From: Buxus sempervirens
Taxonomy: Eukaryota > Streptophyta > Magnoliopsida > Buxales > Buxaceae
Assembly (NCBI GenBank): GCA_947561395.2
Contig: OX387192.1
Span: 3,100,001 to 3,164,000, forward strand
Reading direction: 5' to 3'
DNA: 64,000 nucleotides
The translations under genes were made by a program, and so were the position numbers. Positions 1-12,164 of the stretch are shown one piece after another; the first letter of the stretch is position 1, and every line of letters begins with the position of its first letter. A model generated the notes under the pieces. The model was not told the origin of the DNA, made no database searches, and worked only from the letters and a program-made list of their open reading frames with translations.

Positions 1-13
1 TAGGTGATGCCTC

Positions 14-580
14 ATGTCTTTTTCAATTGATAGAAAATATTTCGATAATGCCTGGTGTGATGTTGTGTCTATGGATGCATGTCATGTATTGTTGGGTCGA
101 CCTTGGCAGTATGATTGCAATGTCGTTCATGATGGAAGGAAGAATACGTATTCCCTTAACATCAAGGGGAAAAAGATTGTGTTGGTGCCCCGACGGAAAG
201 GACCCACTCCTACCCCAGTAGCCAATAATACTAACTTGCTTTCTATATCCAGGTTTTTAGATGAGATTGAGCATAGAGACATGGTCTATGCTCTACTGCC
301 TTGCAGGAACAGTGCAGTAGCTATGGACTCTGATTTACCAACAGAGGTGCAGCAACTGCTAGCAAAGTTCGCTGACCTGATGCCAGAGGATCTACCTCCT
401 GGGCTACCGCCTATGAGAGATATTCAGCATCAAATTGATCTTGTTCCAAGGTCGAGTTTGCCTAATCGACCAGCATACTACCTCAGTCCCAAGGAGGCTA
501 AAGAGTTGCAGTGACAGGTGGTGGAGTTATTGGAGAGGGGTTATATTCGTGAGAGTATGAGCCCATGTGCACTGTAACTG
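14..580 (+). pseudogene. Ty3/gypsy polyprotein fragment (protease end to RT start)
   Basis: This is a piece of a Ty3/gypsy polyprotein. It contains the C-terminal part of the retropepsin domain (LLGRPWQYD, typical of plant gypsy proteases), the linker, and the start of the reverse transcriptase (DLPPGLPPMRDIQHQIDL, NRPAYYLSPKEAKELQ). The frame is open to a TGA at 512-514, where family members normally carry an Arg codon, so a CGA to TGA change is likely. After the stop the same frame continues with QVVELLERGYIRESMSPC, the next conserved RT block, and the match then ends abruptly near 575. No LTR, RT core or integrase follows. It is a dead truncated copy whose 5' part lies outside the window. 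Confidence 0.88.
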
Positions 581-599
581 AAATAGATGTTTGATTCCA

Positions 600-1380
600 C
601 TATGCTAAGATTATTTGATTATTGTAATAAACAATCTGACTCTTAAAATATGTCTACTTTATTTTAGATAAAATAATATGAGGCAACAAAATGAATCATA
701 TGATTTCTGTAATCAATTGAAACAATTGAAAGAAACAGTGATCCGAAACCTCACCATTACCAAAACACCAAACTAGAAAACCTAACCATTACAATAAACT
801 CTAATGAAACACATCAAACAACCGCTATAGAAACACAAAGCATCAAGTGAACACATTTACAAACAGAGGCTTCCTTTTATCCACCTTTTTGTTCTCTTAT
901 GCCAAAACAACATAAGATATTGGAGAGGGGGGTCCTGAAAAAATGTCATCAACTTGTTGACCATAAGATCATCACCAAGAAAGATTCCCAATCCAAAATT
1001 CGCAGAGAAGAAAGAAAAAAATAGAGATCAATATATAGTTAAGGAATAGCTATGAATTATAGGTTGCAATATCAGGTCCTTCTGGTATAAATAAAGAGAT
1101 CCTCACTCCCACCTAAAATGACAAGGGTATATACTTAATGGTTACGCTGTTACCATGTCATGTACTGGTTGGCCTACTGAATCTTTTTGTTCGCACTAAA
1201 ACTTGGGAAGTAATGTTTGTGTTTGGGGTTAGGTCTAGTTTGGTTATGCCGGTCCTCTTTTCGAATCTTTACATGACCTATGATGCTAAATGACATGGAT
1301 ACAGGGGTAACTTTCTCCAAAACCGGGTTTTTCTTGGACTGGCTTTTTTTTACTATATTCCATGCACTCAAATAATATGG
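600..1380. other. intergenic, nothing recognised
   Basis: AT-rich sequence without a credible gene. A minus-strand open frame near 1174-1371 has no recognisable domain and is not supported. Confidence 0.5.
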
Positions 1381-1863
1381 TTTATGAGTCCTTAAATTGG
1401 ATTTACAAGTCTATTAATGGAGTTTATAAGTTCTTGAATGAAATTTACAAGTCTAATAACATGGGTTACAAGTTCCCAAATTGGATTGAAAAGTCTTACA
1501 ATGGCATTTACAAGTCTCTAAAATGGATTTACAAGCCTATTAATGGAGTTTATAAGTTCCCAAATGAAATTTACAAGTCCGATAACATGGATTACAAGTT
1601 CCTAAATTGGATTGAAAAGTCTTATAATGAAATTTACATGTCTCTAAAGTGGATTTACAAGTCTATTAACTAATTTTACAAGTCTAATAATGTTGTTTAC
1701 AAGTCCTTAGATTGGATTTACAAGTCTAATAATGAGGTTTAGAACTCTCTAAATTGAATTTACAAGTTTACTAATGGAGTTTAAAAGTCTCTAAAAGGAA
1801 TTTACAAGTTTAATAACACGATTTAAAAGTCCCTAAAATGGATTTACAAGTCTTTTAAAAGTC
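1381..1863. repeat. 21-bp minisatellite with 126-bp higher-order period
   Basis: Twenty-three consecutive units of exactly 21 bp, consensus near TTTACAAGTCTATTAATGGAG, run from 1381 to 1863 with no indel: units start at 1381, 1402 and so on to 1801 and 1843. Six different unit variants follow each other in a fixed order, and the order repeats, giving a 126-bp higher-order period seen twice (about 1402-1527 and 1528-1653) before the order breaks down. Because 21 is a multiple of three, one frame stays open for about 100 codons as a Tyr/Lys/Asn-rich heptad. I read that open frame as a by-product of the repeat, not as an established gene. Confidence 0.9.
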
Positions 1864-4221
1864 CCAAAGTGCTAGATGACTTTTTGTGGCATAGAGTGCT
1901 ACTCAAGATTATATTTCTAAAAGGGGAGAGGAAGCTAGGATGCACATCATAAATTTTATAGGGCCTCCAAATAATAGATTTCTATTCGATCTTTCACAAA
2001 AATTATGGAGTATTTAGCCGAAAAGAAATTTAAGAGTTCGAAGCATACAAGGTCAACTACGTAATACCTGAAGGAGTTTTTTTTTTTTCTCTCTCTCTCT
2101 CTTTTTCAAAACCTAAACATATTTGGGGTTGATTTATTTTATAGAGATGGAAGAAAGTTTTAAAATCATGGATTGCTAACATCAATATATTCCATAGAAT
2201 TCAAAAATATTAACTTTTACAAACCAATTTCCTTCTAAGGAAAATCATCCAAAAAATAGAGAAGACAACAATGCCAACCATAAGGAAGGCTCATGGCCAC
2301 CTAGTGGTCAAGGGAAGAAGTTGGGCAAAGACAAGGGTAATGAATGACTGAAATTTGTGAAGAAAGATACAAAACCATAAAATCTGAATGAAGTCATAGC
2401 TTTTGCTTTTAATAATGTGGAATATTCAAAAAGTCTTCATTCATATAAGGTGAAAAAAACAGATAAAAAGGGACAGTGTTTGACTGATTAAAAAAATAAA
2501 AAAAGGTTCCCCTTCTTTTCAATAGATTGGCTTCGATAATATATGCTTGCAGTTCTTTTCTACCAGCCAAAATATCCATGCATGTGTATTCTCTTACAAT
2601 GTCTCCCAAAGCAACAAAATTTTAGACCCATCTGAAATCCCACAAAACCATTGGTTGAATAAAAAGTACACACGCATTGGAATGGTGTGATCTCACCGTG
2701 AATGTGTAAACTGAAGCAAATACTTGAGGAACAATATAGATCCCTCTAGTTTCATCTTCGATTTAAAAGCCAACCCAAAAAGAGAAAGAGAACAATGAGA
2801 GAGAGCGAGAGAGAAACTCCTATCCTCAAGCACAAAACTCGAAAACATGCACATACAAAAATTGAAAAGAAGATGTAAATTCAAGGGCCATCACAAGACT
2901 CAACCAACCCAATTGAGAAAAGCGCACCGCTCATAAAGCACAGGTTTAAACAATTTGACGGAGTCATTGCGCGGCAGAAATTTTCATTTTTCCCTTTTTT
3001 TTTTAATCTTAAGATGAGTTTGCTAGAACTAAGTTTCCAGCAGGAAAATCTTCAAAAATCGGAATCAGTATACAGTCGAAACTAAAATAAGAAAGAAAGA
3101 AAAGCATTAAAAAGTGGGAGAGTACCGAGCTAAGAAACTAAAAAGAACATACGAGGTACATCAGCCCTTCTCAACAAAACCCTAACTAAAGATCAAATTA
3201 TTAACCAGAAATCTGCAAATAAAGCCCTAGAGAAACCCATGCAAAGTCTATTACATTGTATGAGATCAGAACAGAAAGATCTTGCCGAAACCACATACCC
3301 GATGCGTCTGAGGTGAAGTTCCCCAAAGCTTGAAGACGACGACGATGGATCGAAAGCTCGATCCCCCAAAGCTTGAAGACGACTGTTTGCAGGGTTTAAG
3401 AGAAGGGCATTTATGTAAACGTCAATAAGGGCAAAATGGGTAAGCAAAAGTCTAAAAGGGCATTCTCGTCCGTCAACAGTAAATCGCCATTTGTTTTTAA
3501 TTGTTTTGAAAAGTATCACTAAAAGTCAATTTCGATAAAATTGGTGACTGAATATGAATTATTCTCATAAAGTAACACTAGAAAACAATTTCTCTGGGAG
3601 AATTTATCAATGAAAAGCAAACAAATGCAACAACAAAACAGCAGATGACTACAAAGGAAACAGTATACTAGGTTCTCTCTTCTTGTAACTCATGACGGAT
3701 CTGATTCAATGTTATTATCATTAAAAAAAAGAAATAAGTACGACTACTATTACCAAAAGAAAAAAAAAATAAGTACAACTACCCTGACTCAACTTGCTCA
3801 ATTATTCAAGATGATACTGTTAAGATGCAAAGTAACGAATCAGATTTGAAATGAGAATAATAATATATCTTCAGTCTATCAAATACATAAATATTGTGAA
3901 GTGGATACAAGAAATTTTCCAAGACTCTCCTTGTGCCAACTTATATGTACAGGCATCTAACAATGCTTCAGTAAGTGATAATGAAAGGTGGGAAGCCTGT
4001 AATTTGTGCAAGGGATAAACCACATTTCAAACCTTAAAAAAATGCTTCAAAGATATGTTTACATTAGACCTTAAGGTCATATGCTTGACATATATCTCAC
4101 GTCCACAACAAAGGTACAGCCAACACAGCTATTAAAGGGGAAACACTCTAATATGTAGAGGCAGCAAATAGAGATTCATAAAATGATTAGATAACATAAA
4201 GAAAAGAAACGAGGAATTGTT
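1864..4221. other. intergenic region with minor repeats
   Basis: No gene recognised. It contains a (CT)n tract at about 2091-2106 and a 20-bp block (CCCCAAAGCTTGAAGACGAC) repeated at 3321-3340 and 3364-3383. Minus-strand sequence around 3170-3240 reads like a plant 5' leader (TTAGGGTTTT), but no coding exon follows that I can identify. Confidence 0.4.
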
Positions 4222-6240
4222 ATATTTAGGATATAAGCAAATCAACCGTTTGTACAAAGTCAAACTTTTCCTGTTGACTTTTGAGCATAAAATGAATATT
4301 TTTTAAGACAAGATTTCAAGATATTTTTCACCTAAAATCAGGGTTTTAGTAATGTTTTGGTATAATTGAATTTTTGAGCCTTTAAAATTTGATAAATACT
4401 TCAGGATTAAAATGGTGAAATTTTCCACCGGACCTAAAAAAACCAGATTTCGGCCTTGAATTGGAAAGTTGAATTTGTATTCCTTTAGAATTTTGGTCTA
4501 AAAATATTTTTAATGATTCAAATTTGGGGAGAGAGGGGGTTGCTTATTTACATGCAATTTCTTAAGTAAATGGAGATTACAAAATATGAGGACATTTACT
4601 TAAATGATATTCATGTAAATAAATGTTGTCTACAAAAATAAGAGCTGAAATTGTGGAGAACTATGCTAGACTTCCATTTCATCATTACACCGTTTTTTTT
4701 GGAAAACGGTGCAACATAAATTTGCACCATCTTCTTAAAACAGTGTTGAAAAATTCACTGTTGCACCGTTCTTTATAACCGATGCACTGAAATTTGTGGT
4801 ACAACGTTCTATGCGAACGGTGCAACATAAAAGTCGTTTGCGAACTTGGTCAAGATCTGCTTCTTTATTACATGAAAACCTCTCTATACCAAGCATGATC
4901 TACCCAATTTACCCCCAGATCTCAATCAATTAACCCTTAAACCATGCTTTAGAGATCTCAGGAAGGATCTAAATCAATATTTGTGCATGCCTTTCAGACA
5001 AATTTGTCATCAATGCTCTCTGTAAATAGAGGCCTTTGCCTCATTACTAAGGGCTGCAAATTCTGAAAGAAGAGTCTCTACTTAAAGAGGGGATGCTCTG
5101 CCCAATTGTTCACTCAAGCTCCAAGATCAATTCTCATTGCTTGCTTGCTTTGAAAGAAAACTTCTACAGGTAATTCTCTTTTTAAATTCTGAAAATCTCT
5201 TTAAGTTTGAGCATTCTCTTATTCCACTCCTTCTTTAGGATAGAGCCTATATGTGTTTGTAGCCTCTAACCTAGATCAAAGTACCTTAAGCTTCTTTCTA
5301 ACCGTAAAAGATGAAGAAGAGAGATCAAGGAAACGATCAAGGGATGGATCCTAGATCTGGAACCTATCTTTTCAAAATTTAATTTGATCTAACCTAATGT
5401 ATGATTTGCTTATGTTTAGTTTTTCTTCAATTTGGGAGGGTCCTAAAGGTCTAAATCAATCCAATGGTCTCATACCTAAACTCCTCCCCATATTGATCAT
5501 TTTTGCATACATCTTACTTGTGCACATATGCACACAAACTCACTTGCATATTTTTCTTCAATTTTAAACAATTTCTCATATCTACCAAGCCTAAAATGGA
5601 TAGATCTGAGGTTCAAGCCTTAAATTAAAATTTCATACTCTCTGATATGTTTCAAGCATAGATTGATCTTAGGGATAGGGTCTCATGGCCTGATTTCCTT
5701 AGATCCAAACTTCCACAATGCAATTTGGATTAGATTTGGCTCATACTCTTTTCCTCATGAGAGATCGGAGCAAGTCATGGTCGTATATGGTTTTAAAACC
5801 TTTCAACATCATCTTTAGAGTTCTAATTTTGATTTAGAGAGATCCATGCTCAGATCCAAAGTGATTTGTGTTATTTTTTTACCAATTTTTTCAAAGTTAA
5901 GACTCTACCTAAATATAAACTTGAAGAACTCATATCTTCATCATCCAGATGAATTTTTTAGTGATTCCGATTTCGTATGAAAGGCACATCAGTCTACTAT
6001 AATCCTATTAATTTTCATATTTTTAATTGTGCCAAGCCTCAAATATGCTTGATTGAAGAAGGATAGGTCTGCAGAATGCTAATTGCAAAATCTGTCACTT
6101 AAAATAAGCATAGTTGATTTGTTTTAGATCCGGTTTTAGCGATTCATGTTTCTAAAGCTTTGTTTATGAGTATATTTTCAAACAGATCTTATTCGAATAT
6201 GTTTTGAAGCCTGGGTACTTGATTCAAGTGATCTAAAACT
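4222..6240 (+). mobile_element. truncated Tat-like LTR, copy 1
   Basis: This block is homologous, with divergence, to the complete LTR at 16479-19242. Shared landmarks in the same order are: the sequence around TCAAACTTTTCC and GTTGACTTTTGA (4260-4285); a hairpin of about 30-bp arms around TTAAGTAAATG/CATTTACTTAA (4545-4625); a cluster of imperfect palindromes with core TTGCACCGTT (about 4685-4830); a TATA-like box (TGTAAATAGA, near 5021); a CAG/GTAATT splice-donor-like site (near 5168); and later blocks around CATCATCCAGATGAATTTT. The left end lacks the family's TGTAGACACC start and no right terminus is seen, so it is an old truncated copy. The right boundary is approximate. Confidence 0.65.
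4685..4830. repeat. cluster of imperfect palindromes (core TTGCACCGTT)
   Basis: Several adjacent inverted repeats share the core TTGCACCGTT / AACGGTGCAA: ACACCGTTTT with AAAACGGTGCA near 4687-4713, TTGCACCGTT with AACCGATGCA near 4761-4786, and CAACGTTC with GAACGGTGCAAC near 4803-4825. They sit at the same place in copy 1 as the perfect GTATCCGGC palindromes do in copy 2, but the core sequence is different. Confidence 0.7.
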
Positions 6241-9200
6241 GTAAGGCCTCGGTCAAATCTTAACCATTCATTATGATTGGAATTTGACTAAGACCATCGT
6301 CTTCCTTTGTGCTTAATCTGATTGGATATTGTATGGTACTTGAATGCCTGCACATCCATCATATCCTTGTTTGTTGTGTTCTTGATCTGTTTTGATCAAC
6401 AGCTGGAATCAAATCTTGCATATGATGTGCTTAAGGGTCCTTTTGGCTCTAACTTAGGTATTAAGGGGGATTAACAAACCCTAATCTCGTCACTGGGCTA
6501 AGAAGCCTGCATTGGAAGCTTTTGCAAAAAAGAATTTGGGGGAGATTTTGAACTCTTATTGCTTCTGATCCAAAGATCTGCAGTTTTAATCCATTGAATA
6601 TCTTAATATGTACCGATAGATATATGTTTAGATGTTGATCCGTGAATTATGAGAAAGTTGTGATGCTTGATATCATGTATATGGAAACACCTTCAGATTT
6701 ATGTCTTGATATTTACTCCTTGCTGTTGTTTGGGATTATTTTGTTGTCGTAAATAAGAAATTATATGTTTTGGAAGTCTGATTCGTATATTATATACATG
6801 GGCACGTCTAGATTGTATATATGAGATATCATTAGGTTAAAATCCTTGAAAGCATTATCAAAGTTGGCCTTTACTCGTCTGAATCTTATACTGTGTTCAC
6901 GGGGCTTCTAGTTAAAGAATTTCTGGCTTAATTTTCTGCAAAAAGTAGCTTAGAAGTGATGAATTCATATAGAACATGAGAAATCAGTCGAAATAAGCTT
7001 GTCTGGGTGTGACGCTCAACCCGCGCTAGAGCGGCATCGAGTGTTATTTCTGAGAATTTTAAATAAAGACCAGACCCGAGAGCTCATACTTAGCCGCGCT
7101 AACCTCGAGCTCGAGCAATGGAGGCTTTTCCATGAATTTTATTTGCCGCCTGAACCTTGCTCAACCTGCGCTCAAGCGAGTAACTGTAGTACGCAATCTT
7201 AGACTCGATCGTAGCTCAAACGGTGGATTTAACTGTGAGACCTTGAATTGGCGCTCTACCAGCACTCGAACGAAGCTCAGCGTTGATTTGAAAACTGCTG
7301 GAAATGGCTTTTTAATCCATTCCTTACTCCGTTCAAACATTGTGAGTGATTGTTTGAGAATACTATTACATATAAATGGTGGATTTAGATATTGTTATAT
7401 CATATTGAAAATGGCATGCGATTCACACCAACGAATATATTTATTTGTGAGCAGTTAATAGAATTATCTCTTTGAATTATAAAGAGTAGACTTGCTTGCT
7501 ATTTTTAAAAACGAAAAAAGGAAGATAAACAAATTGTACTCCAAAATCTACACCAGCCATTCTTTTCAATGTGCACTAAAATGAAATTTCAATAGTTAAG
7601 ATGCTCAAGACCATATATTCTTGATCAAATCTTACTTGTAATGATTTCTGAATTATTAAAGTAAATAACACACGAGCTATTGATAATTTCATACTGAGCC
7701 TACAAAAGTGCTACAAATATTCATAATTAGTTTAAGATGTATAGAGTACAGTAAACTGTTTAATGAACTTGTGATATTGCATAAGTAATTCATAGGTAAA
7801 GTTCTAATAAAAAACCCGGTTATAGGTAAAAACAATAATTGAAAAATATATATGAGTACCTTCACACACCTAGCTTTCTCAAGTTAAGATTTACCATGCC
7901 CTCATCTTCCACCCCTGAAAGAAGCCAAAAAAGAAAAGAGCAAGAAGTCAATGATTATATTTATATTGACAAACAATTTTGTATAATCCATGCCTATCAA
8001 TAATGTTCCCGATTGAAAAAAATAGAGAAAACTAAATTACTGTTCAAATATATAAAAAATTACAAATATTTTAAAAACTCAATGTGGAACAATAGAACTC
8101 TAGTGAAGCCAATTAGCAACCATACAAAATGATTAAGTTTCCTTTATTTTAATTGACCCACCAAATCAAGTATCAAGTAGCAAGCATCAAATGAAGAAAC
8201 ATGTTCATAGATCGAGTGCAATTGAAGAAATTAAGATAGATGAGTGCAATAATGAGTAGCCCTTATAAAAAGTCAATAAATGAAAATCCAGCTCATATAT
8301 ATGGTTGTTATTATGCAATGAAATTAAACTCTATAACAAAATAAATTATTTATAAGTGAAACTTGTAGCATTGACCTTTGTAAAACTGGATATTATAATA
8401 GTTTTCCAACTTCCTTTTAGCCTTATATATGTAAGACACATGTACAAGGGCCAATCTATTCTATAGGATCAGCAATTAAATTACAAGATCACCATTTATA
8501 AACCAAATTGAAGCCACAACTGAAGCAAGAAACAGGCAAAAAAAAACTTCAAGTCAGTTTGGGAACTTTGGAGGGATCGTGATAACACTATTCTGAGTAA
8601 GAATTAATAATGAAAACTCATGACCTTCTTTTATGCTTCCTTCCCTTTACTGGCAACTTTTCCTATTATGTACAAAATGACGTATGTTTGTGAAAAGTAC
8701 GATGTGACAAACAGCGCTGGAGAAGTTTGAAAAACTAAAAAATGCACAACACAAACATGATCGCAAATGCATATGCACACAATTATTACTGTAACGATAT
8801 TAACTCCAGACTTGAATTTCATACTCACCTTCTAAACTACACAGAAATAGCAACAATTCTACACCTTTTCCCCACTGGCCTACTTAACCTGGCAAGAAAT
8901 GAGAATAGCATGATCACTAAGGATATACCAATACATTCTTTGATGTGGAAAATCGAACAAGTAAAAGCCAAACCTTCACTGGGTTGATCCTCCAACAGTT
9001 AGCAAGTAAGATGAAATTTAAGCAATGGCCACTTCTTAATTTTATTGAGGACTCTTAATCTTGGTGAACTTACTGTTATTGAGGACCCTTAATCCTGGTG
9101 CACTTCCTGTTCCAGTTGGGAAGCAAATCTCACATTTGAAATGCTGCTCCAAAGGTCAGTTTAGAACAGGATCAAAGAGGGAATTTTAACTAGTTAGATA

Positions 9201-9919
9201 ATAATTCAAGACATGCAGGTAATTAAAAGCAAGGAAAAGTCATGATTGGCTGAGTTAGGATAATAAAATAAATCTAAAAAAAAAAACTATAAAAATGATG
9301 ATTTAGAAATAACCCAAGTTTTTTAGTGTTTAGGGTGTTGATGGGCCTTTTGAACCTCAATTCTGATGTATAAAATTAATACATCCACTCTGTTTCAGAT
9401 TTATAATTTTAAGTTAAAAAAAATGGGCTCATTCATCAAGAACCAGAGATTAAACAGAGCACTCCACAGATACACAAGCAAACAAGTGCTTAATATTAAT
9501 GATGTATTTTTATTTATTCATCAGAGAGCCTCCACCTACTTAGACCACCTTAACTCTAATAAATGATGCATAACCAACTACCACCTTAACTCCAATAAAT
9601 GATGCAAAAACCAACTATCATTCAGCTGCAACTATATTTGCTGCCTAGAAACACCAAATGTTGTACTGAACTCTAATCTTATGACTCTATATTGTCTACT
9701 TGCACTACTAACTACATATCACGAAATAAAACTCAACTAAGCTCTATTTGCAACAAAATACAGAGAAAACATAAGAAAATAATATCATTATCGAATACAT
9801 TCATTCATTAAATGAAACAAGCTGTGAATTATCGTAAATGATAAGGTAGGATCCTAAACCACTGCTTCTTAGTCAAAAACATGTAAAAACAAAAGGCCAA
9901 AAAACACAAGAAAAGCACC
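6241..9919. other. intergenic, probably degraded repeat sequence
   Basis: No gene or complete element recognised. The stretch 7005-7300 is unusually rich in CG-containing short motifs (GCTCGAGC, CGCGCTAG, GCTCAACC) reminiscent of the variable part of the GAACG-rich LTRs at 22029 and 29584, but I cannot align it. Small tandem duplications of about 37-40 bp occur near 9045-9100 and 9542-9618. Confidence 0.4.
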
Positions 9920-10362
9920 CTAGTTGACCTCTTGAAATGATGGCAAACCAGCAGAGGTGGCAGCAACATCTTTGGCAGTGAACTTGGCCTTGCATTATCA
10001 GCATGCAGCACAGCCTTTGGCATTATGACCATGGAGGGTTTGCGATCCTTGCCGAGCTTGAGCTTGACGGTGACTTCAGACAAATTGATGTCGACATTGA
10101 CGGTGGAGCCATTAAAATTCTTGCGTGTTATGGGCTCAATGTGAATGACCCATTTGACATGGTACACCTGCAGAACCTCCCCTTCTCTGCTCTTGTAGGT
10201 TCCATGAACCACCTGAACCTCGTCTTCCTTTCTCAACAATACTGACCACACATTATACTAGTTTTTAAGATCTGAAGACAGAGAGCTGCTCATAAGCACC
10301 TAGTGAATGCTAAATGAGGCGGTGAAATACGCTTTTTGACAGTTAAGCCGGGAGTGGGAGGG
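9920..10362 (-). pseudogene. RPL26: 60S ribosomal protein L26 (uL24) pseudogene
   Basis: The minus strand reads as an intronless, decayed copy of cytosolic ribosomal protein uL24/RPL26. From 5' to 3' I can follow RLNCQKAYFTAS (family RRKCRKAHFTAP), then VLMSSSLSSDL, then [44 protein letters not shown] and GKDRK. After a frame change it continues with KGCAA and KFTAKDVA and ends in LPSFQEVN plus a TAG at 9920-9922. In-frame stops occur where Arg (near 10297-10299) and Lys (near 10261) codons are expected, and there are frameshifts near the start and after GKDRK. The first seven or so codons are missing: the copy is joined directly to a derlin fragment. Sequence downstream of the stop looks like a retained 3' UTR, but no clean poly(A) or target duplication is visible, so retrocopy versus captured genomic fragment is open. 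Confidence 0.9.
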
Positions 10363-10456
10363 ACCTTGTAAATGCTCAAGTTCTTAGGGGACAGTGGCCA
10401 GTCATCCATTTATACACATCCTCAAGAAAATAGTAGGCATCACCTGCTATCATTCC
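10345..10456 (-). pseudogene. derlin exon fragment
   Basis: The minus strand encodes GMIAGDAYYFLEDVYKWMTG followed by HCPLRT, a stop, then AFTRSL. This matches the last membrane segment and following block of plant derlin ER-degradation proteins (family GMIAGHAYYFLEDVYPRMTG, RRPLRTPSFIKAL). The stop replaces the Pro codon after RT. Immediately upstream is a good splice acceptor (ATATGCTTCAG at 10457-10467), and sequence beyond it does not match derlin, so this is one genomic exon with part of its intron rather than an mRNA copy. Its 3' side runs directly into the RPL26 copy on the same strand. Confidence 0.85.
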
Positions 10457-10857
10457 CTGAAGCATATCAAAAGAACTTGTCATTATACGAAAATTCCAGA
10501 AAGAATGTGCAAGCAAAAAACTGCGATAAGCCACCGTCACCATAGACTTATTCAGTAATATTCTTTGGAAGGACGACGGAGATGACAGAAACACTTAGCA
10601 GTCGCATTCCTTGGTCACCTTTTTCTGAACGAAGTATAGAGCGGAAGAGAACCAGAAAACAAGAAGCAATTTCCTTGAGCTAGGTTAAATTATCTCAAAC
10701 TTGCGGGGAAGAAGGCGAAGGGGTTTTGATGTGTAGAGTAAGTTAAATGACAGACATATGGCACATTTGAATAAAGGGAAGGGTAGTAGTGTCCAGTGAA
10801 AGTCCAAGGAAACTGCTAGCTACTCTCCCTTTTAGATATAGGTTTATAGATGAACAG

Positions 10858-11427
10858 TCACAAGTGTTGACAGCCACAGCAACCAAGCAACAATGACACC
10901 ACCTCATTCCATTCCTGAATCATTCCATTCTGTAAGCTGAGGATGGTGGTGCTCCATTGTATTTGATTATTGCAGATTGCCATCACTGTGGTCCAACAAA
11001 AGTTCTGAATACTACCAATGGTACTGTTATGTCCTACCAACTCAGCCACACCTGAAGGTTGCTTTGTTCCCAATGACCAATGAGTCTTCACTGGTAATTG
11101 CAGAACATTGGAGATGTTTTCTACCGGAAAACCCCATCCATCCCATCTTCTTGGAAAGACTAAACTCCCCCTCCTGATCTCCTGTGAATACATTGCAATG
11201 CTTATGAACCATTCCCACTGAATCACTGATTGTCTTTTCTCTATTATAGACATCATTCCTCTCTGCCTAAACAACCCGAAAACCCCAGTAACATTTTCTC
11301 CTTGACTCAAACTTATTATCTTCTCTAGCAAGCACTCAATCATCCCACCACCATCAAGCACCAGCCAACTAGATTTGTTACCACTTCCTTCTGTGATACA
11401 AATGGTGTGTTTGAGGGTTGAATGCAT
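10858..11427 (-). pseudogene. LINE ORF1-like fragment
   Basis: A 189-codon minus-strand frame reads HTICITEGSGNKSSWLVLDG, then LSQGE...FRQRGMMSIIEKR, then GSLVFPRRWDGWGF. The pattern (short basic start, a W-L block, an 'IEKR' strand, then 'VFP...GWGW') resembles the N-terminal domain of ORF1-type proteins of plant LINEs. No RT follows. I assign the family only by this pattern; an unrelated retroelement-derived domain is possible. Confidence 0.4.
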
Positions 11428-11639
11428 GCCTCAAATCTAATGAGCTTTTATTGAATTTGTATCATTCTTCTCTCTGTCTTCCCCATCTGAATCTTGTGTT
11501 CCGCCTCAATATGATCCAGTTTCCGGCACTTGATATTTCTCCAATGAAGCTACTGTCAAAACGATTTCCTAGACATCAGTCATCAACTATAAGGCACACC
11601 AAGAGCTTACTACCATTCCTTGTTACAGTATACTATAAA

Positions 11640-11685
11640 TGCCACAGATATTTTATTCTCTCTTTTTTTTTTTTCTTTTCTTTTC

Positions 11686-11716
<31 letters not shown>

Positions 11717-11850
11717 TTGATAAGTGATGAAAATTTATTGAGATAAAAGAATGTAGAAAAGATGTAACTAGAAACAATAAAAAGGATAAGCAAGAGTTCT
11801 CAAACAAAAAGAACTCTTCTTTCCACCCCAAGAACAATCTAGGGAAGGAT
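11640..11850 (-). mobile_element. L1-type LINE 3' end with A-rich tail
   Basis: On the minus strand the sequence ends CAATAAATTTTCATCACTTATC followed by a long A-rich tract (T-rich at 11662-11718 on the plus strand). The ending ACTTATCAAAAA is the same as that of the RNase H-bearing LINE at 55843-56738, so this is very likely a short 5'-truncated LINE insertion. The 5' limit is not defined and no target duplication was found. Confidence 0.5.
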
Positions 11851-12164
11851 GAAACTTCAATCTTGGGTTTGAGGCCAACACTTCAATCATCAATAAGAAA
11901 GCAAACACTACAACATAAGTACACAAATAATAAATTTGATCTTATGACATTGAAATAAAAATAACAAATAGGTACTTTACATTGGATAACAAATATCCAG
12001 GTTCAATAACTTTCTTCGGCATACATAACACTGTTTCTCTGACCTGCATTGAATACAGCAAAATAGAGCCATTTTTTCTGTTCACTGAATAAGGCAATCT
12101 TACTTCAGCATGCTTTGCTTCGATGTGCGGGATTTCAAAATCATTAAAAAAAAAAAGCCATCTT
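11851..12164. other. 3' flank of the PPR gene
   Basis: AT-rich sequence downstream of the PPR stop codon, probably containing its 3' UTR. No separate gene seen. Confidence 0.45.

Noticed and set aside
1362-1673. 103-codon Tyr/Lys/Asn-rich frame as a protein gene
   Set aside because: It is the translation of a 21-bp tandem repeat, with no start context or homologue known to me. It is kept only as a repeat and a finding.
7132-7458. 108-codon plus-strand frame
   Set aside because: Lies in CG-motif-rich repeat-like DNA with no domain.
10003-10245. 80-codon plus-strand frame
   Set aside because: It is the antisense of the RPL26 pseudogene, which explains its openness.
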